A stretch of DNA of 64,000 nucleotides from Pseudoselenomonas ruminantium (GTDB lineage: Bacteria > Bacillota > Negativicutes > Selenomonadales > Selenomonadaceae): positions 1 through 64,000 of the forward strand of contig CACZIV010000009.1 in NCBI GenBank assembly GCA_902781305.1, read 5' to 3'. The position numbers and the translations under genes are program-made. Of the stretch, positions 16,777-25,582 are shown in pieces (position 1 is the stretch's first letter; each line of letters opens with the position of its first letter). The notes under the pieces were generated by a model. The model saw only the letters and a list, made by a program, of their open reading frames with translations, was not told the origin of the DNA and ran no database searches.

Positions 16777-18144
16777 TTATGCTTTGGCATACATGACTTC
16801 GAGTTCTGAATGGATTTTGTCAACGGCTGATTCATCAAGCTCGTATTGTCCAAGGAAGTAATAACTGATGATATGGCAGGCAATAGGGAGAACGGCGGTT
16901 ATTACGAGAATGCCGTTAGCAACCTCGGAGGTAACGACAGCGCCTGGTTGATAGTTTACTAATGAAAGGATAAAGCCAATCCCGGCCCCAACCAGACTCA
17001 TGGCAAATTTTTGTGAAAATAGGGCGACAGCACCTAATACACCGGCCATTTTTTTATTGAATTTTAACTGGCAGTAATCTGCACAATCTGCTGGTAAAGC
17101 CCAGTAAACAACAATTCCCAGTTCGCCAAAAAAGGTAGAGAGAATTAAGAATGAGGAAGACAACATATGATATTCTGAAGGGATTACGAGGATAGGGACT
17201 GCCGTGAGCGCTGCACCAAGGGTGGCAGCTTTTAGCATGGCAATTTTATTAAATATATTCTTGCGGATAAGCCACATGGATACAATGGGCGCGATGATTC
17301 CCGCGATGGAAAAGGCCGACAGCAGACCAGTAAGATAGCCATCATTTTGTCCAAGATAGTATTTTGCATAGTATATAGCTGAACTGCCTTTGAAGGTGAA
17401 AGCTGCCTGCGTTAGAGCAAAGAAAATATAAAAACTGCGTAATGTTTTTGTTTTTGCAATAATTTTGATTTTAGATAACAGGGTATCATTCTTGTCTTTG
17501 ACAATGAGCGGTTTACTGCGTTCTTTGGTTCCAAAGAAGCATGCCAGCGTGCAGACGGCTGCCAAAATACCGATGATGATCATGGCATGGCTGTAAGCCT
17601 GTGCTTCATGTGCTTTATCGTATGTGGCCACAAACATCGGTACAACAGTCGAACAAAGCAGAAAAGCAGATTTTGCCAGTGGGAAGCGATAGGAGTTTAT
17701 ACTTAGACGCTCCGCAGGATCACTGGTCAAGACAGATAATAGTCCTACATAGGGGACTACAGTACTGGCATACATTAGAATTAGAAAGATATATGTAGCA
17801 AAGGCGTAAATTAATTTTCCTGTATAAGATAGGCTGGGGGCTAGAAATACTAAAAAGCAGGAAAGTCCATAAGGGATGGCCAGATAAAGCAGAAATGGGC
17901 GATAGTGCCCGTATTTTGTTTCTCGGCGATCCGCAAAATTTCCAATGAAGGGGTCGGAAAAGGCGTCTACCAGTCGAGCGATGAGGAATAATACCCCCAT
18001 AGCACCGGCTGTAAGACCGACCACATCCGTATAGAAATACGGAAGAAACATCATGGTCATGCCAAAAAAGATGTTTGCGGATGAGTCTCCTAAGCCGTAA
18101 CAAATCTTTTCGCGAATACTAATTTTGCCTGAATCGTTTTGCAT
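16777..18144 (-). CDS. GPH-family sugar:cation symporter of the catabolic locus
   Basis: A 455-residue membrane protein with about 12 helices and the GPH signature after helix 2 (FSDPFIGNFADRRETKYG). It probably imports the sugar used by the divergent operon. I prefer ATG 18144, which has AAGGAG 11 bases before it, to the upstream GTG at 18156, which overlaps the ribosome site. It is transcribed away from the isomerase operon. Its promoter contains a repressor-type palindrome identical in layout to that of the operon. Codons look more A/T-rich than in the flanking housekeeping genes. Confidence 0.88.
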   Translation of the reverse strand: MQNDSGKISIREKICYGLGDSSANIFFGMTMMFLPYFYTDVVGLTAGAMGVLFLIARLVDAFSDPFIGNFADRRETKYGHYRPFLLYLAIPYGLSCFLVFLAPSLSYTGKLIYAFATYIFLILMYASTVVPYVGLLSVLTSDPAERLSINSYRFPLAKSAFLLCSTVVPMFVATYDKAHEAQAYSHAMIIIGILAAVCTLACFFGTKERSKPLIVKDKNDTLLSKIKIIAKTKTLRSFYIFFALTQAAFTFKGSSAIYYAKYYLGQNDGYLTGLLSAFSIAGIIAPIVSMWLIRKNIFNKIAMLKAATLGAALTAVPILVIPSEYHMLSSSFLILSTFFGELGIVVYWALPADCADYCQLKFNKKMAGVLGAVALFSQKFAMSLVGAGIGFILSLVNYQPGAVVTSEVANGILVITAVLPIACHIISYYFLGQYELDESAVDKIHSELEVMYAKA

Positions 18145-18187
18145 AACTAATCGCACTCCTTTTTAATAAATTCAAAGAACTTTTTAA

Positions 18188-18216
18188 ATAATACCACTAA
18201 TTTTAATTAAAATCAA
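18188..18216 (-). promoter_or_regulatory. Symporter promoter with operator in the spacer
   Basis: Read on the minus strand: TTGATT (18211-18216), a 17-base spacer and TATTAT (18188-18193). A perfect 14-base palindrome, ATTTTAATTAAAAT (18200-18213), overlaps the -35 edge and spacer. It mirrors the divergent promoter 150 bases away. Confidence 0.75.
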
Positions 18217-18335
18217 TAGTTTTTTAACGTATTCTGTATTAAATACCTATAAATTTGCGAAAAAAACAAAGCAATAAAGGAAGAAAAATAATATATACGG
18301 AATAAAAATAAAAAAAATACATTATCCACGCTGAA

Positions 18336-18380
18336 ATTTTAATTAAAACTATTGATTTATTTAATTAAAAGGTTTATACT
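18336..18380 (+). promoter_or_regulatory. Isomerase-operon promoter with two operator-like palindromes
   Basis: TTGATT (18352-18357), 17 bases and TATACT (18375-18380). TTTAATTAAA (18360-18369) lies in the spacer and ATTTTAATTAAAA (18336-18348) just upstream of the -35 box. Both share the TTAATTAA centre of the symporter site. Such placement suits repression by the linked LacI-family protein. The centre lacks the CG typical of many LacI sites, so binding is inferred. Confidence 0.72.
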
Positions 18381-18426
18381 GTGTCCAGTGAGGTGAGAAA
18401 ACCCAAACTATTAAGGAGGAATCAGA

Positions 18427-19827
18427 ATGAATGAGATTAAATTAGGGGTTGCGCCAACCAGACGTAGTATTTTTAGTGCGCCGGATGCGATAAAGTACCG
18501 TGGTTTAACCAAGGAACGCTTGCTGGAATTGGGTGTTTCCTTTGTGGATATTGAAGATGTCAATGAGGAAGGGCTGCTCTATGATGAAGCGGATCGGCTT
18601 AAAATAACAGAAAAATTTAAACGAGAGAAAATAGACGGGCTTTTTTTGCCGCATTGTAATTTTGGTACGGAGTATGAATGTGCCAGATTGGCTAAGGAGC
18701 TGCATGTCCCTGTGCTGTTATGGGGACCGTTGGATGAGCGTCCGGATGAAAACGGTGTTCGACTGCGCGACAGCCAGTGCGGCTTGTTTGCTACAGGAAA
18801 GGTATTGCGTCGTTTTGGTGTTCCATTTACTTATCTGACGAATTGTCGTTTGGATGATCCGGTTTTTGCCCGGGGGGTTAAGGACTTTTTGGCTGTTTGC
18901 AAAGTGGTCAAAACATTTTGTAATATACGAATTTTACAGATTGGCCCGCGTCCGTTTGATTTTTGGTCGACGATGTGCAATGAAGGCGAATTGCTGGAAA
19001 AATTCAATATTCAGTTGGCGCCTGTACCGCTGCCGGAACTTACCGCAGAGGTAAACAAAGCAAAAGCGGAAAAAAATGAAGTTAAAGATGTAATTACATA
19101 CATCAACAATAATTTTGTGGTGAAGATAAAGCCGGAGGAAGTAGAAAATGTAGCTGGATTGTATGTGGCCATGAAGCATTTACTGGCCCGATATCATTGC
19201 AATGCCGGAGCTATACAATGCTGGAACGCGCTGCAGCAGGAATTGGGAATTATGCCATGCGCAGCTAATGCCTTGCTTAATGAAGTGGGGGTGCCTATGG
19301 TTTGTGAGACGGATATTCATGGGGCAGTTACAGCATTGCTCGTGGAAGCAGCAAGCCGGGAACAAAAACGTTCATTCTTTGCTGATTGGACTATCCGGCA
19401 TCCTGATATAGAAAATGGTGAACTTTTGCAGCATTGCGGACCGTGGCCTATCTCTGTTGCTAAAGAGACTCCGAAGCTTACTTATCCGTTGGCCTTTGAT
19501 TATCCGGGCAGTTTAACTGCAGAGGCCAAGCATGGTAAAATTACGCTGGCCAGATTCGATGGAGACAATGGCAGCTACTCATTATTGTTAGGCAATGCGA
19601 AAGGTGTGGATGGTCCTAACTGCATGGGGACATACTTATGGATAGAAGTTGAAAATATCAAACGCTTAGAAGCAAAGATTGTTGAAGGACCCTATATTCA
19701 TCATTGCGTAGGGATTCATGAAGATGTTGTTCCGATACTTTATGAGGCTTGCAAATATATGGGGATAAAGGCAGATTTTTATGATCCGATTGAGGATGAA
19801 GTAAAATCATATTTAAGGGGAGAATGA
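18427..19827 (+). CDS. L-fucose/L-arabinose isomerase-like protein (candidate D-apiose isomerase)
   Basis: A 466-residue protein of the fucose/arabinose isomerase-like superfamily, which interconverts aldoses and ketoses with Mn2+. The N-terminal and central Rossmann-like domains carry GLFLPHCNFGTEYECA and a later NEVGVPMVCETDIHGA segment, where the Glu and Asp are probable metal ligands. The IHHCVGIH histidines near 420 are probably the third ligand region. It is first in an operon with split transketolase, FGGY kinase and mutarotase, so it should make the ketose for phosphorylation. D-apiose to D-apulose is one fit. Whether this family equals the known ApsI I cannot confirm. TAAGGAGG precedes the ATG. 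Confidence 0.8.
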   Translation: MNEIKLGVAPTRRSIFSAPDAIKYRGLTKERLLELGVSFVDIEDVNEEGLLYDEADRLKITEKFKREKIDGLFLPHCNFGTEYECARLAKELHVPVLLWGPLDERPDENGVRLRDSQCGLFATGKVLRRFGVPFTYLTNCRLDDPVFARGVKDFLAVCKVVKTFCNIRILQIGPRPFDFWSTMCNEGELLEKFNIQLAPVPLPELTAEVNKAKAEKNEVKDVITYINNNFVVKIKPEEVENVAGLYVAMKHLLARYHCNAGAIQCWNALQQELGIMPCAANALLNEVGVPMVCETDIHGAVTALLVEAASREQKRSFFADWTIRHPDIENGELLQHCGPWPISVAKETPKLTYPLAFDYPGSLTAEAKHGKITLARFDGDNGSYSLLLGNAKGVDGPNCMGTYLWIEVENIKRLEAKIVEGPYIHHCVGIHEDVVPILYEACKYMGIKADFYDPIEDEVKSYLRGE

Positions 19828-19830
19828 AAA

Positions 19831-20646
19831 ATGGATCTTCAAGCAAAAGCAATTGACATTCGCAAGGACATTGTAACTATGATTCAGCGTGCTGGGACAG
19901 GCCACATTGGCGGCGATTTGAGCGTGACGGATATATTGGTGGATCTTTATTATAAGCAGATGAATATTAGTCCAGAGCAGTTGGATGATCCGGATCGCGA
20001 CCGATTCGTTCTAAGCAAGGGGCATTGTGTGGAGGCGCTTTATGCGATATTAGCGGATAAGGGATTTTTCCCTAAGGACGAGTTGGTGACATACGCTAAG
20101 TATCAATCTAAATTTATTGGACATCCGAACAATAAGATTCCTGGCATAGAAGTCAACAGCGGATCTTTGGGGCATGGCCTGTCCGTTGGTGTAGGGATGG
20201 CACTTGCTGCCCGTATGGAGAAGCGCCCTTATCGCACTTATGTTGTTATGGGAGATGGTGAATGTGATGAGGGCTCGGTATGGGAAGCCGCTATGGCAGG
20301 TTATCAGTATAAACTAGATAATCTCACGGCGTTTGTAGATAGAAATCGGCTGCAGATATCTGGAACAACCGAACAGGTTATGGCTCAGGACAGTGCTGAG
20401 GAACGTTGGGCTGCTTTCGGGTGGAATGTGATTTCAATTTCGGGCAACGATATGCAGGCTATAGATGATGCTGTAGATTTAGCCAAACACACAAAGGGAA
20501 AACCAACTGTTATTATTGCCAATACCACCAAGGGAAAAGGCGTTTCCTTTATTGAAAATCAAGTGGCATGGCATCATAAGGTTCCAACGGCAGCTCAGGC
20601 AGAGGCCGCAATCGCAGAATTGAATGAAAGGAAGGCAGTATTATGA
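19831..20646 (+). CDS. Transketolase, N-terminal (TPP-binding) subunit
   Basis: A 271-residue subunit carrying the thiamine-diphosphate pyrophosphate-binding half of transketolase. GDGECDEGSVWEAAMAG with the downstream DRNRLQ forms the GDG...N motif. GTGHIGGDLS and HGLSVGVGMA supply the expected histidines. The usual GHAAPALY is GHCVEALY here. It pairs with the next gene, which overlaps it by four bases (ATGA), to make a full enzyme. In published D-apiose pathways a split transketolase (AptA/AptB) cleaves apulose 4-phosphate. Split transketolases also serve the ordinary pentose phosphate route in many anaerobes, so the substrate is inferred from context. Confidence 0.88.
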   Translation: MDLQAKAIDIRKDIVTMIQRAGTGHIGGDLSVTDILVDLYYKQMNISPEQLDDPDRDRFVLSKGHCVEALYAILADKGFFPKDELVTYAKYQSKFIGHPNNKIPGIEVNSGSLGHGLSVGVGMALAARMEKRPYRTYVVMGDGECDEGSVWEAAMAGYQYKLDNLTAFVDRNRLQISGTTEQVMAQDSAEERWAAFGWNVISISGNDMQAIDDAVDLAKHTKGKPTVIIANTTKGKGVSFIENQVAWHHKVPTAAQAEAAIAELNERKAVL

Positions 20647-21569
20647 GTAAGGCAATAAAAAAGGTTATGGCAGAATTCCTCGATGAAGAAGCAAAGAAAA
20701 ACAAAGATATCGTTGTTCTTTGCAGTGATTCTCGTGGCTCAGGTGGATTGGGTGATTACGCGCAGGCGCATTCGGATCAGTTCGTGGAAGTGGGCATTGC
20801 GGAACAGAATTTGGTGGGCATAAGTGCTGGGCTGGCTAGCGCAGGCAAGAGGCCTTTTGCTGTTTCACCAGCAAGTTTCCTGTCTACTCGCAGTATGGAG
20901 CAAGCCAAGGTGGATGTGGCTTATTCGCATAACAATGTTAAGTTGATTGGGATTAGTGGTGGTGTAAGTTACGGCGCTTTGGGCATGACGCATCATTCGG
21001 CCACGGATATTGCTACTATGGGCTCCATTCCGGGTTTACGCATTTATTTCCCCAGTGACCAGTATCTGACCAAGGCCTTAATGAAGGAGCTGGTACAGGA
21101 TGATAATCCTGCCTATATTCGCATTGGACGTAATGCAGTTGAGGATGTATATGACGATGGCAAGCTGGATTTTTCGATGGATAAGGCTGTGACGGTAAAG
21201 GACGGTGGGGACCTTACCATTATCGCTTGCGGTGAAATGGTTTATGAAGCTAAGAAAGCGGCGGAAAAACTGGAAGCAGAGGGAAAATCCATTCGTGTTT
21301 TGGATATGTACTGCCTTAAACCTTTGGATAAGGAGGCGGTATTAAAGGCTGCGCATGAAACAAAGGGGATTCTGACTGTGGAAGAACATTGTCCTTATGG
21401 TGGTTTGGGGGCGATGGTTGCGCAACTGACCGCGGCAGATAAGCCGGTTATGGTTCATAGTTTGACTTTGCCTGATGCACCTGTAGTTACGGGAGAAAGC
21501 GCAGATATTTTCCATTATTATGGTTTGGATGCTGATGGAATTGCGATGGCAGCACGGGAGATGCTGTGA
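20643..21569 (+). CDS. Transketolase, C-terminal (pyrimidine-binding) subunit
   Basis: A 308-residue partner subunit. The catalytic glutamate lies in VEVGIAEQNLVGISAGLA. A conserved TK segment follows (SYGALGMTHHSATDIA, with PGLRIYFPSDQ), and the transketolase C-terminal domain spans about 175-300. Together with the preceding subunit it forms the TPP site at the interface. The start overlaps the upstream stop, implying translational coupling and equal production. The kinase gene follows after one base. Family assignment is firm; a specific role in a branched pentose pathway is inferred. Confidence 0.88.
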   Translation: MSKAIKKVMAEFLDEEAKKNKDIVVLCSDSRGSGGLGDYAQAHSDQFVEVGIAEQNLVGISAGLASAGKRPFAVSPASFLSTRSMEQAKVDVAYSHNNVKLIGISGGVSYGALGMTHHSATDIATMGSIPGLRIYFPSDQYLTKALMKELVQDDNPAYIRIGRNAVEDVYDDGKLDFSMDKAVTVKDGGDLTIIACGEMVYEAKKAAEKLEAEGKSIRVLDMYCLKPLDKEAVLKAAHETKGILTVEEHCPYGGLGAMVAQLTAADKPVMVHSLTLPDAPVVTGESADIFHYYGLDADGIAMAAREML

Positions 21570-21570
21570 T

Positions 21571-23052
21571 ATGAAAAAGTATATTCTTGGTATAGACCAA
21601 AGCACACAAGGCACGAAATTATTGTTGTTTGCAGAAGATGGCAGCATCGTTCATAAAGCCGTCAAGACGCATAGCCAATATGTTGATGAGCGTGGCTGGG
21701 TGGAACATGACCCGGAGGAAATATGGCAGAACATAAAAACATTGGTGCATGATACATTGCAGGCAGCGGGAGTGAAGGGGGGCGAGATAAAGGCTGTAGG
21801 TATTAGCAATCAGCGGGAAACCGCTATGGTCTGGCAGCGCAGCACAGGAAGACCGCTGGGCAGAGCTATTGTATGGCAGTGTCCTAGAGGAGAATCTATA
21901 TGTGAAAAATTAAGAACGTACGAGCAAGAAATACAGGATATAACAGGGCTGCCGCTTTCCCCATATTTTTCAGCAGCTAAGTTTGCCTGGGCTTTACAGA
22001 ATATGGACAGTGCAGCAAAATTGATGGAACAAGAGGATCTATGTCTGGGGACAATGGATAGTTGGCTGGTGTTTAAAATGACTGCAGGGCAGGTATTTGC
22101 AACCGATTTTTCCAATGCATCACGTACGCAGTTGTTTGATATTGACCGGCTTTGTTGGTCGGAAAAAGCAGCGCAAATTTTTGGTATTCGGATATCTGCT
22201 TTGGCAGACGTCAGAGATTCAAATGGCTTCTATGGGAACACGGATTTTGATGGAATATTATCTGAACCAGTGCCGATACGGGCGGTATTAGGTGATTCTC
22301 ATGCAGCACTTTTTGCACAAGGATGTTACGCACCGGGAACCGCTAAAGCAACTTATGGTACGGGGTCCTCGGTTATGATGAATGTAGGAAGCCGGCCTGT
22401 ACGCAGCCACTCAGGACTGGCCGCTTCTTTGGCGTGGAGTATATCGGGCAAGCCTAGCTATGTGTTGGAAGGAAATATAAATTATACAGGAGCAGCTGTC
22501 ACGTGGTTGAAGGATGATTTGCAATTGATTGTATCCCCAAAAGAAACTTCGGCATTGGCGGCAGCTGCAAATCCTCAGGATCGTAGTTATTTTGTTCCCG
22601 CATTTACTGGTTTGAGTGCGCCATATTGGGATAGCAAAGCTACAGGAATGTACACGGGGATTACCAGGATTACCGGTAAGAAAGAAATGGTGCGGGCAGT
22701 CTTGGACGCTATAGCCTATCAGATTCATGATGTTGTTTGCTTGATGGAACGTGAGTCCGGTTATAAACTAGAAGAGCTTCGGGTAGACGGCGGTCCTACA
22801 GGCAATTCGTATCTTATGCAGTTTCAGGCGGATATGCTAAATGGTGATGTGAAAGTGCCGGAATTGGCCGATTTGTCAGCTGCTGGTGCTGCTTATGCCG
22901 CGGGTATTGCTGCGGAAGTTTATGATTCAACAATGGTTAAGCATTGTGTAAAACGCGCAGCATTTCATCCCCATATGCAGGCAGGGGTTCGTACTAGACT
23001 GCTGAATGGCTGGAAAAAGGCGATTGAACAGACAGTCGGTGCGGTATCGTAA
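21571..23052 (+). CDS. FGGY-family carbohydrate kinase (candidate apulose kinase)
   Basis: A 493-residue sugar kinase of the xylulokinase/glycerol kinase family. The N-terminal phosphate motif is LGIDQSTQGTKLLLF, and a second FGGY motif lies near 395-415 (ELRVDGGPTGNSYLMQFQADML), with ATGTGSS-like TYGTGSSVMMN near 265. The ATG at 21571 lies next to the transketolase stop, so I reject the longer open frame starting at 21520. It would phosphorylate the ketose made by the isomerase to give the transketolase substrate. Residues resemble glycerol kinase about as much as xylulokinase, so family alone does not give the substrate. Confidence 0.87.
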   Translation: MKKYILGIDQSTQGTKLLLFAEDGSIVHKAVKTHSQYVDERGWVEHDPEEIWQNIKTLVHDTLQAAGVKGGEIKAVGISNQRETAMVWQRSTGRPLGRAIVWQCPRGESICEKLRTYEQEIQDITGLPLSPYFSAAKFAWALQNMDSAAKLMEQEDLCLGTMDSWLVFKMTAGQVFATDFSNASRTQLFDIDRLCWSEKAAQIFGIRISALADVRDSNGFYGNTDFDGILSEPVPIRAVLGDSHAALFAQGCYAPGTAKATYGTGSSVMMNVGSRPVRSHSGLAASLAWSISGKPSYVLEGNINYTGAAVTWLKDDLQLIVSPKETSALAAAANPQDRSYFVPAFTGLSAPYWDSKATGMYTGITRITGKKEMVRAVLDAIAYQIHDVVCLMERESGYKLEELRVDGGPTGNSYLMQFQADMLNGDVKVPELADLSAAGAAYAAGIAAEVYDSTMVKHCVKRAAFHPHMQAGVRTRLLNGWKKAIEQTVGAVS

Positions 23053-23070
23053 AATGAGAGGTGTGATTTG

Positions 23071-23466
23071 ATGAAGAAGACAGGTATTATAAATGGTGCG
23101 TTGGCAGGAGCAATAGCGGCATTGGGGCATAAAGATGTATTTTTGCTTTGTGATGCGGGGATGCCGATTCCACGGGGAGTCCCGGTCATTGATTTAGCCG
23201 TAAAGGGCGGGGTTCCAGGTTTTTGTCAGGTGTTTGACGCCATTATGGAAGAAATTGTCGTGGAGAAATATACATTGGCTTCAGAGATTCAGAAAACAAA
23301 CAAGGGAATACTTGAGCATTTGCGGGAGAAAATGAATGGCGCTGAAGAGGTTTTTATTCCTCATGTGGAATTGAAAGCAGAATCGGCTAAGGCAAAATTT
23401 GCAGTACGAACAGGTGAATTTTCGTATTATCCCAACATTATCATTCAGGCTGGTGTATGCTTTTAA
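23071..23466 (+). CDS. rbsD: D-ribose pyranase / RbsD-type sugar mutarotase
   Basis: A 131-residue RbsD. The N-terminus MKKTGIINGALAG, then LGHKDVFLLCDAGMPIP with the catalytic His and Asp, and the ending RTGEFSYYPNIIIQAGV are diagnostic. RbsD speeds pyranose-furanose or anomer exchange so that a transported sugar enters the next enzyme in the right form. It closes the operon, 18 bases after the kinase. No ribokinase or ribose transporter is nearby, which argues for a different sugar than ribose here. ATG 23071 is preferred to the TTG just before it. Confidence 0.92.
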   Translation: MKKTGIINGALAGAIAALGHKDVFLLCDAGMPIPRGVPVIDLAVKGGVPGFCQVFDAIMEEIVVEKYTLASEIQKTNKGILEHLREKMNGAEEVFIPHVELKAESAKAKFAVRTGEFSYYPNIIIQAGVCF

Positions 23467-23510
23467 CATATAGCATCGAGAGGTTCAAGCGCGAATTATA
23501 TTTTCTACAT

Positions 23511-23566
23511 ACAAAGAAGCTGTTGCACGTATCATTACGGGGGACAGCTTCTTTGCGTTTGCAGTT
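23511..23566 (+). terminator. Terminator of the catabolic operon
   Basis: CAAAGAAGCTGTTGC and GGGACAGCTTCTTTG form a long stem around a 16-base loop; the T tail is weak (GCGTTT). Confidence 0.6.
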
Positions 23567-23666
23567 CAGTTCAGGTTATGGTAAAATTTTCACTAGTGGG
23601 CAGGAATCTGCTTGGGCAATGACGAATAACATATAAGATTATGAGTCTTAGAGAGGGGAATACTCC

Positions 23667-24812
23667 ATGACCACAGATGATGTATTGATAAAACCTAAAA
23701 TCAAGATAAAAGTATTTGGCGTTGGCGGCGGCGGCAACAGTGTTCTCATGCGCATGGGGCAGCATAATGAGCTGGATATAGAGCTCTATGCCGTAAATAC
23801 CGATGCCAAACAGCTAAGACAGGTTGAGCAGGTTGGAGTAAATTGCATACAGATTGGTGAAAATCTGACGCGCGGCCGGGGAACCGGTGGCAATATTCAG
23901 ATTGGCGAGCAGGCCGCGAAAAACGATGCGGCGAAATTGCAGGCAGCCTTAAATGGTGCGGATATGGTGTTCATTACCGCCGGTATGGGCGGCGGCACCG
24001 GTACGGGCGCTGCACCGCTGATTGCTCGTTTGGCTAAGGAAATGGGCATACTTTCTGTAGGCGTGGTGACGGTGCCCTTTGCTTTTGAAGGCAATCGCAA
24101 GAAAAAACTGGCGCAGGATGGCATTACCAAGATGCAGTCCCAGATGGATGCGCTGATTGCCGTGGAAAATGACAATCTGTCCAAGCTGCCGGAAAATCGG
24201 CGCATGTCCTTGGTGCAGGCTTTTGAATGTGCGGACAATATTCTCAAGCAGGCCATCAATTGTGTGGCCGAATTGATTCTCACCACCGGGGTCATCAATG
24301 TGGACTTTGCTGATGTTACGACCATTTTCCGGCAGAGTGAGAGTAGTGATGCGCTTCTGGGCATTGGTGTCAGTGAGCGCAGTGCTGTGGATGCGGTCAA
24401 GCTGGCGGCAGAAAGTCCGCTTATCGACAAGGATCTCTCCGGGGCGCGGGGCATTATCCTGAATCTTACCGGGGACAGTGAGCTTAGTCTGTTCGATGTG
24501 GATGAGGCTTCCCGTTATATTGTGAAACATACGGACCCTGAGGTGAACATCATCTTGGGCACGGTAGAGGATAACAGCATGAACGGTGCTGTGCAGGCCA
24601 CGATTATTGCCACGGATTTTGCTGATAGTGTCGTGATGAAGGCTCCTACGGTAAAGGTGCCGGAAAGCACCATCAAGCAGGAAACCTTGCAAAAGCAGAC
24701 CTTCCAGATGGACGTTCCTTCTTTTATGAATAAAGAAAAGACGCAGGGAGCGTCCCAGCCCTTTGCTATTCCGGCATTCAAGCTGACGGATGGGTTGGAT
24801 AAGGACAAGTAA
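23667..24812 (+). CDS. ftsZ: FtsZ-family tubulin-like GTPase (probable paralogue)
   Basis: A 381-residue FtsZ. The tubulin signature GMGGGTGTG is at 106-114, the G-box FGVGGGGN near 17-24 and NTDAKQL near 44. The catalytic T7 loop NVDFADV (211-217) keeps both aspartates, so GTP hydrolysis should work. It diverges from textbook FtsZ in GRGTGGN (usually GLGAGANP) and GGGNSVLMRM. Its tail is short, with two segments resembling the FtsA/ZipA-binding peptide: DVPSFMNK at 349-356 and AIPAFKL at 367-373. It is not in a division-wall (dcw) cluster but next to tcdA. A second FtsZ or specialised filament is plausible; whether another ftsZ exists lies outside the window. Confidence 0.85.
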   Translation: MTTDDVLIKPKIKIKVFGVGGGGNSVLMRMGQHNELDIELYAVNTDAKQLRQVEQVGVNCIQIGENLTRGRGTGGNIQIGEQAAKNDAAKLQAALNGADMVFITAGMGGGTGTGAAPLIARLAKEMGILSVGVVTVPFAFEGNRKKKLAQDGITKMQSQMDALIAVENDNLSKLPENRRMSLVQAFECADNILKQAINCVAELILTTGVINVDFADVTTIFRQSESSDALLGIGVSERSAVDAVKLAAESPLIDKDLSGARGIILNLTGDSELSLFDVDEASRYIVKHTDPEVNIILGTVEDNSMNGAVQATIIATDFADSVVMKAPTVKVPESTIKQETLQKQTFQMDVPSFMNKEKTQGASQPFAIPAFKLTDGLDKDK

Positions 24813-24827
24813 CAGAAAGGTATCGTT

Positions 24828-25571
24828 TTGGAATCAATACATAGATTTTCCCGTTCGGAACTGCTCTTAGGACGGGAGGGCTTGGAAAGCCTGGCTAAGG
24901 CCTGTGTGGCCGTGTTTGGCGTTGGCGGCGTAGGTTCTTATGTTGCCGAGGGGCTGGCCAGGGCCGGCGTGGGTCATTTTGTGCTGGTGGATAATGATGT
25001 GGTGAGTCTGACCAATATCAATCGCCAGCTGCATTCGCTGACCTCGACGATAGGACAGCAAAAGACGGAGTTGATGAAGGCACGGATACTGGATATCAAT
25101 CCAGAGGCGGAAGTGCAGGTCATCAATGCGTTTTATCTGCCGGATAATGCCGACCATTTTTTTGTGGATAAATACGATTATGTGGTGGATGCCATTGATA
25201 CGGTAGCCGGGAAAATCAGCCTGGCTGTAGAGTGTCAAAAGCGGCAGCTGCCGCTTATTGCCAGCATGGGCGCAGGTAATAAGGTCGATCCCACCCGCTT
25301 TGAGGTTGCGGATATCTATAAGACCAGTGTTGACCCATTGGCCAGAGTTATGCGCAAAAAACTCAAGGAAAAGGGCGTAAAGAAATTGAAGGTGGTATAC
25401 TCGCAGGAGGAACCGCGCAAGATAATTTTGCCGGCTGATGGTCAGGCAGAGAAAAAAGGCAGTGCTGGCAGAACCGCACCGGGAAGTATTTCCTTTGTGC
25501 CTTCGGTGGCCGGCCTGATTATTGCCAGTGAGGTTGTCAAAGATTTAACGGGAAATTTTGGTAGTAAGTGA
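24828..25571 (+). CDS. tcdA: tRNA threonylcarbamoyladenosine dehydratase
   Basis: A 247-residue E1/MoeB-like protein that uses ATP to cyclise t6A37 in tRNA. It starts with HRFSRSELLLGREGLE and a Rossmann nucleotide motif FGVGGVGSYVAEGLARAG. The ThiF-type patterns DNDVVSLTNINRQ and VDAIDTVAGK follow. The C-terminal part (SFVPSVAGLIIASEVVKDL) is typical of TcdA/CsdL. The start is TTG 24828, six bases after AGAAAGG; no earlier in-frame alternative is better. The stop overlaps the region before gpsA, so the two are likely coupled. Confidence 0.92.
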   Translation: MESIHRFSRSELLLGREGLESLAKACVAVFGVGGVGSYVAEGLARAGVGHFVLVDNDVVSLTNINRQLHSLTSTIGQQKTELMKARILDINPEAEVQVINAFYLPDNADHFFVDKYDYVVDAIDTVAGKISLAVECQKRQLPLIASMGAGNKVDPTRFEVADIYKTSVDPLARVMRKKLKEKGVKKLKVVYSQEEPRKIILPADGQAEKKGSAGRTAPGSISFVPSVAGLIIASEVVKDLTGNFGSK

Positions 25572-25582
25572 GGGACAGATTA

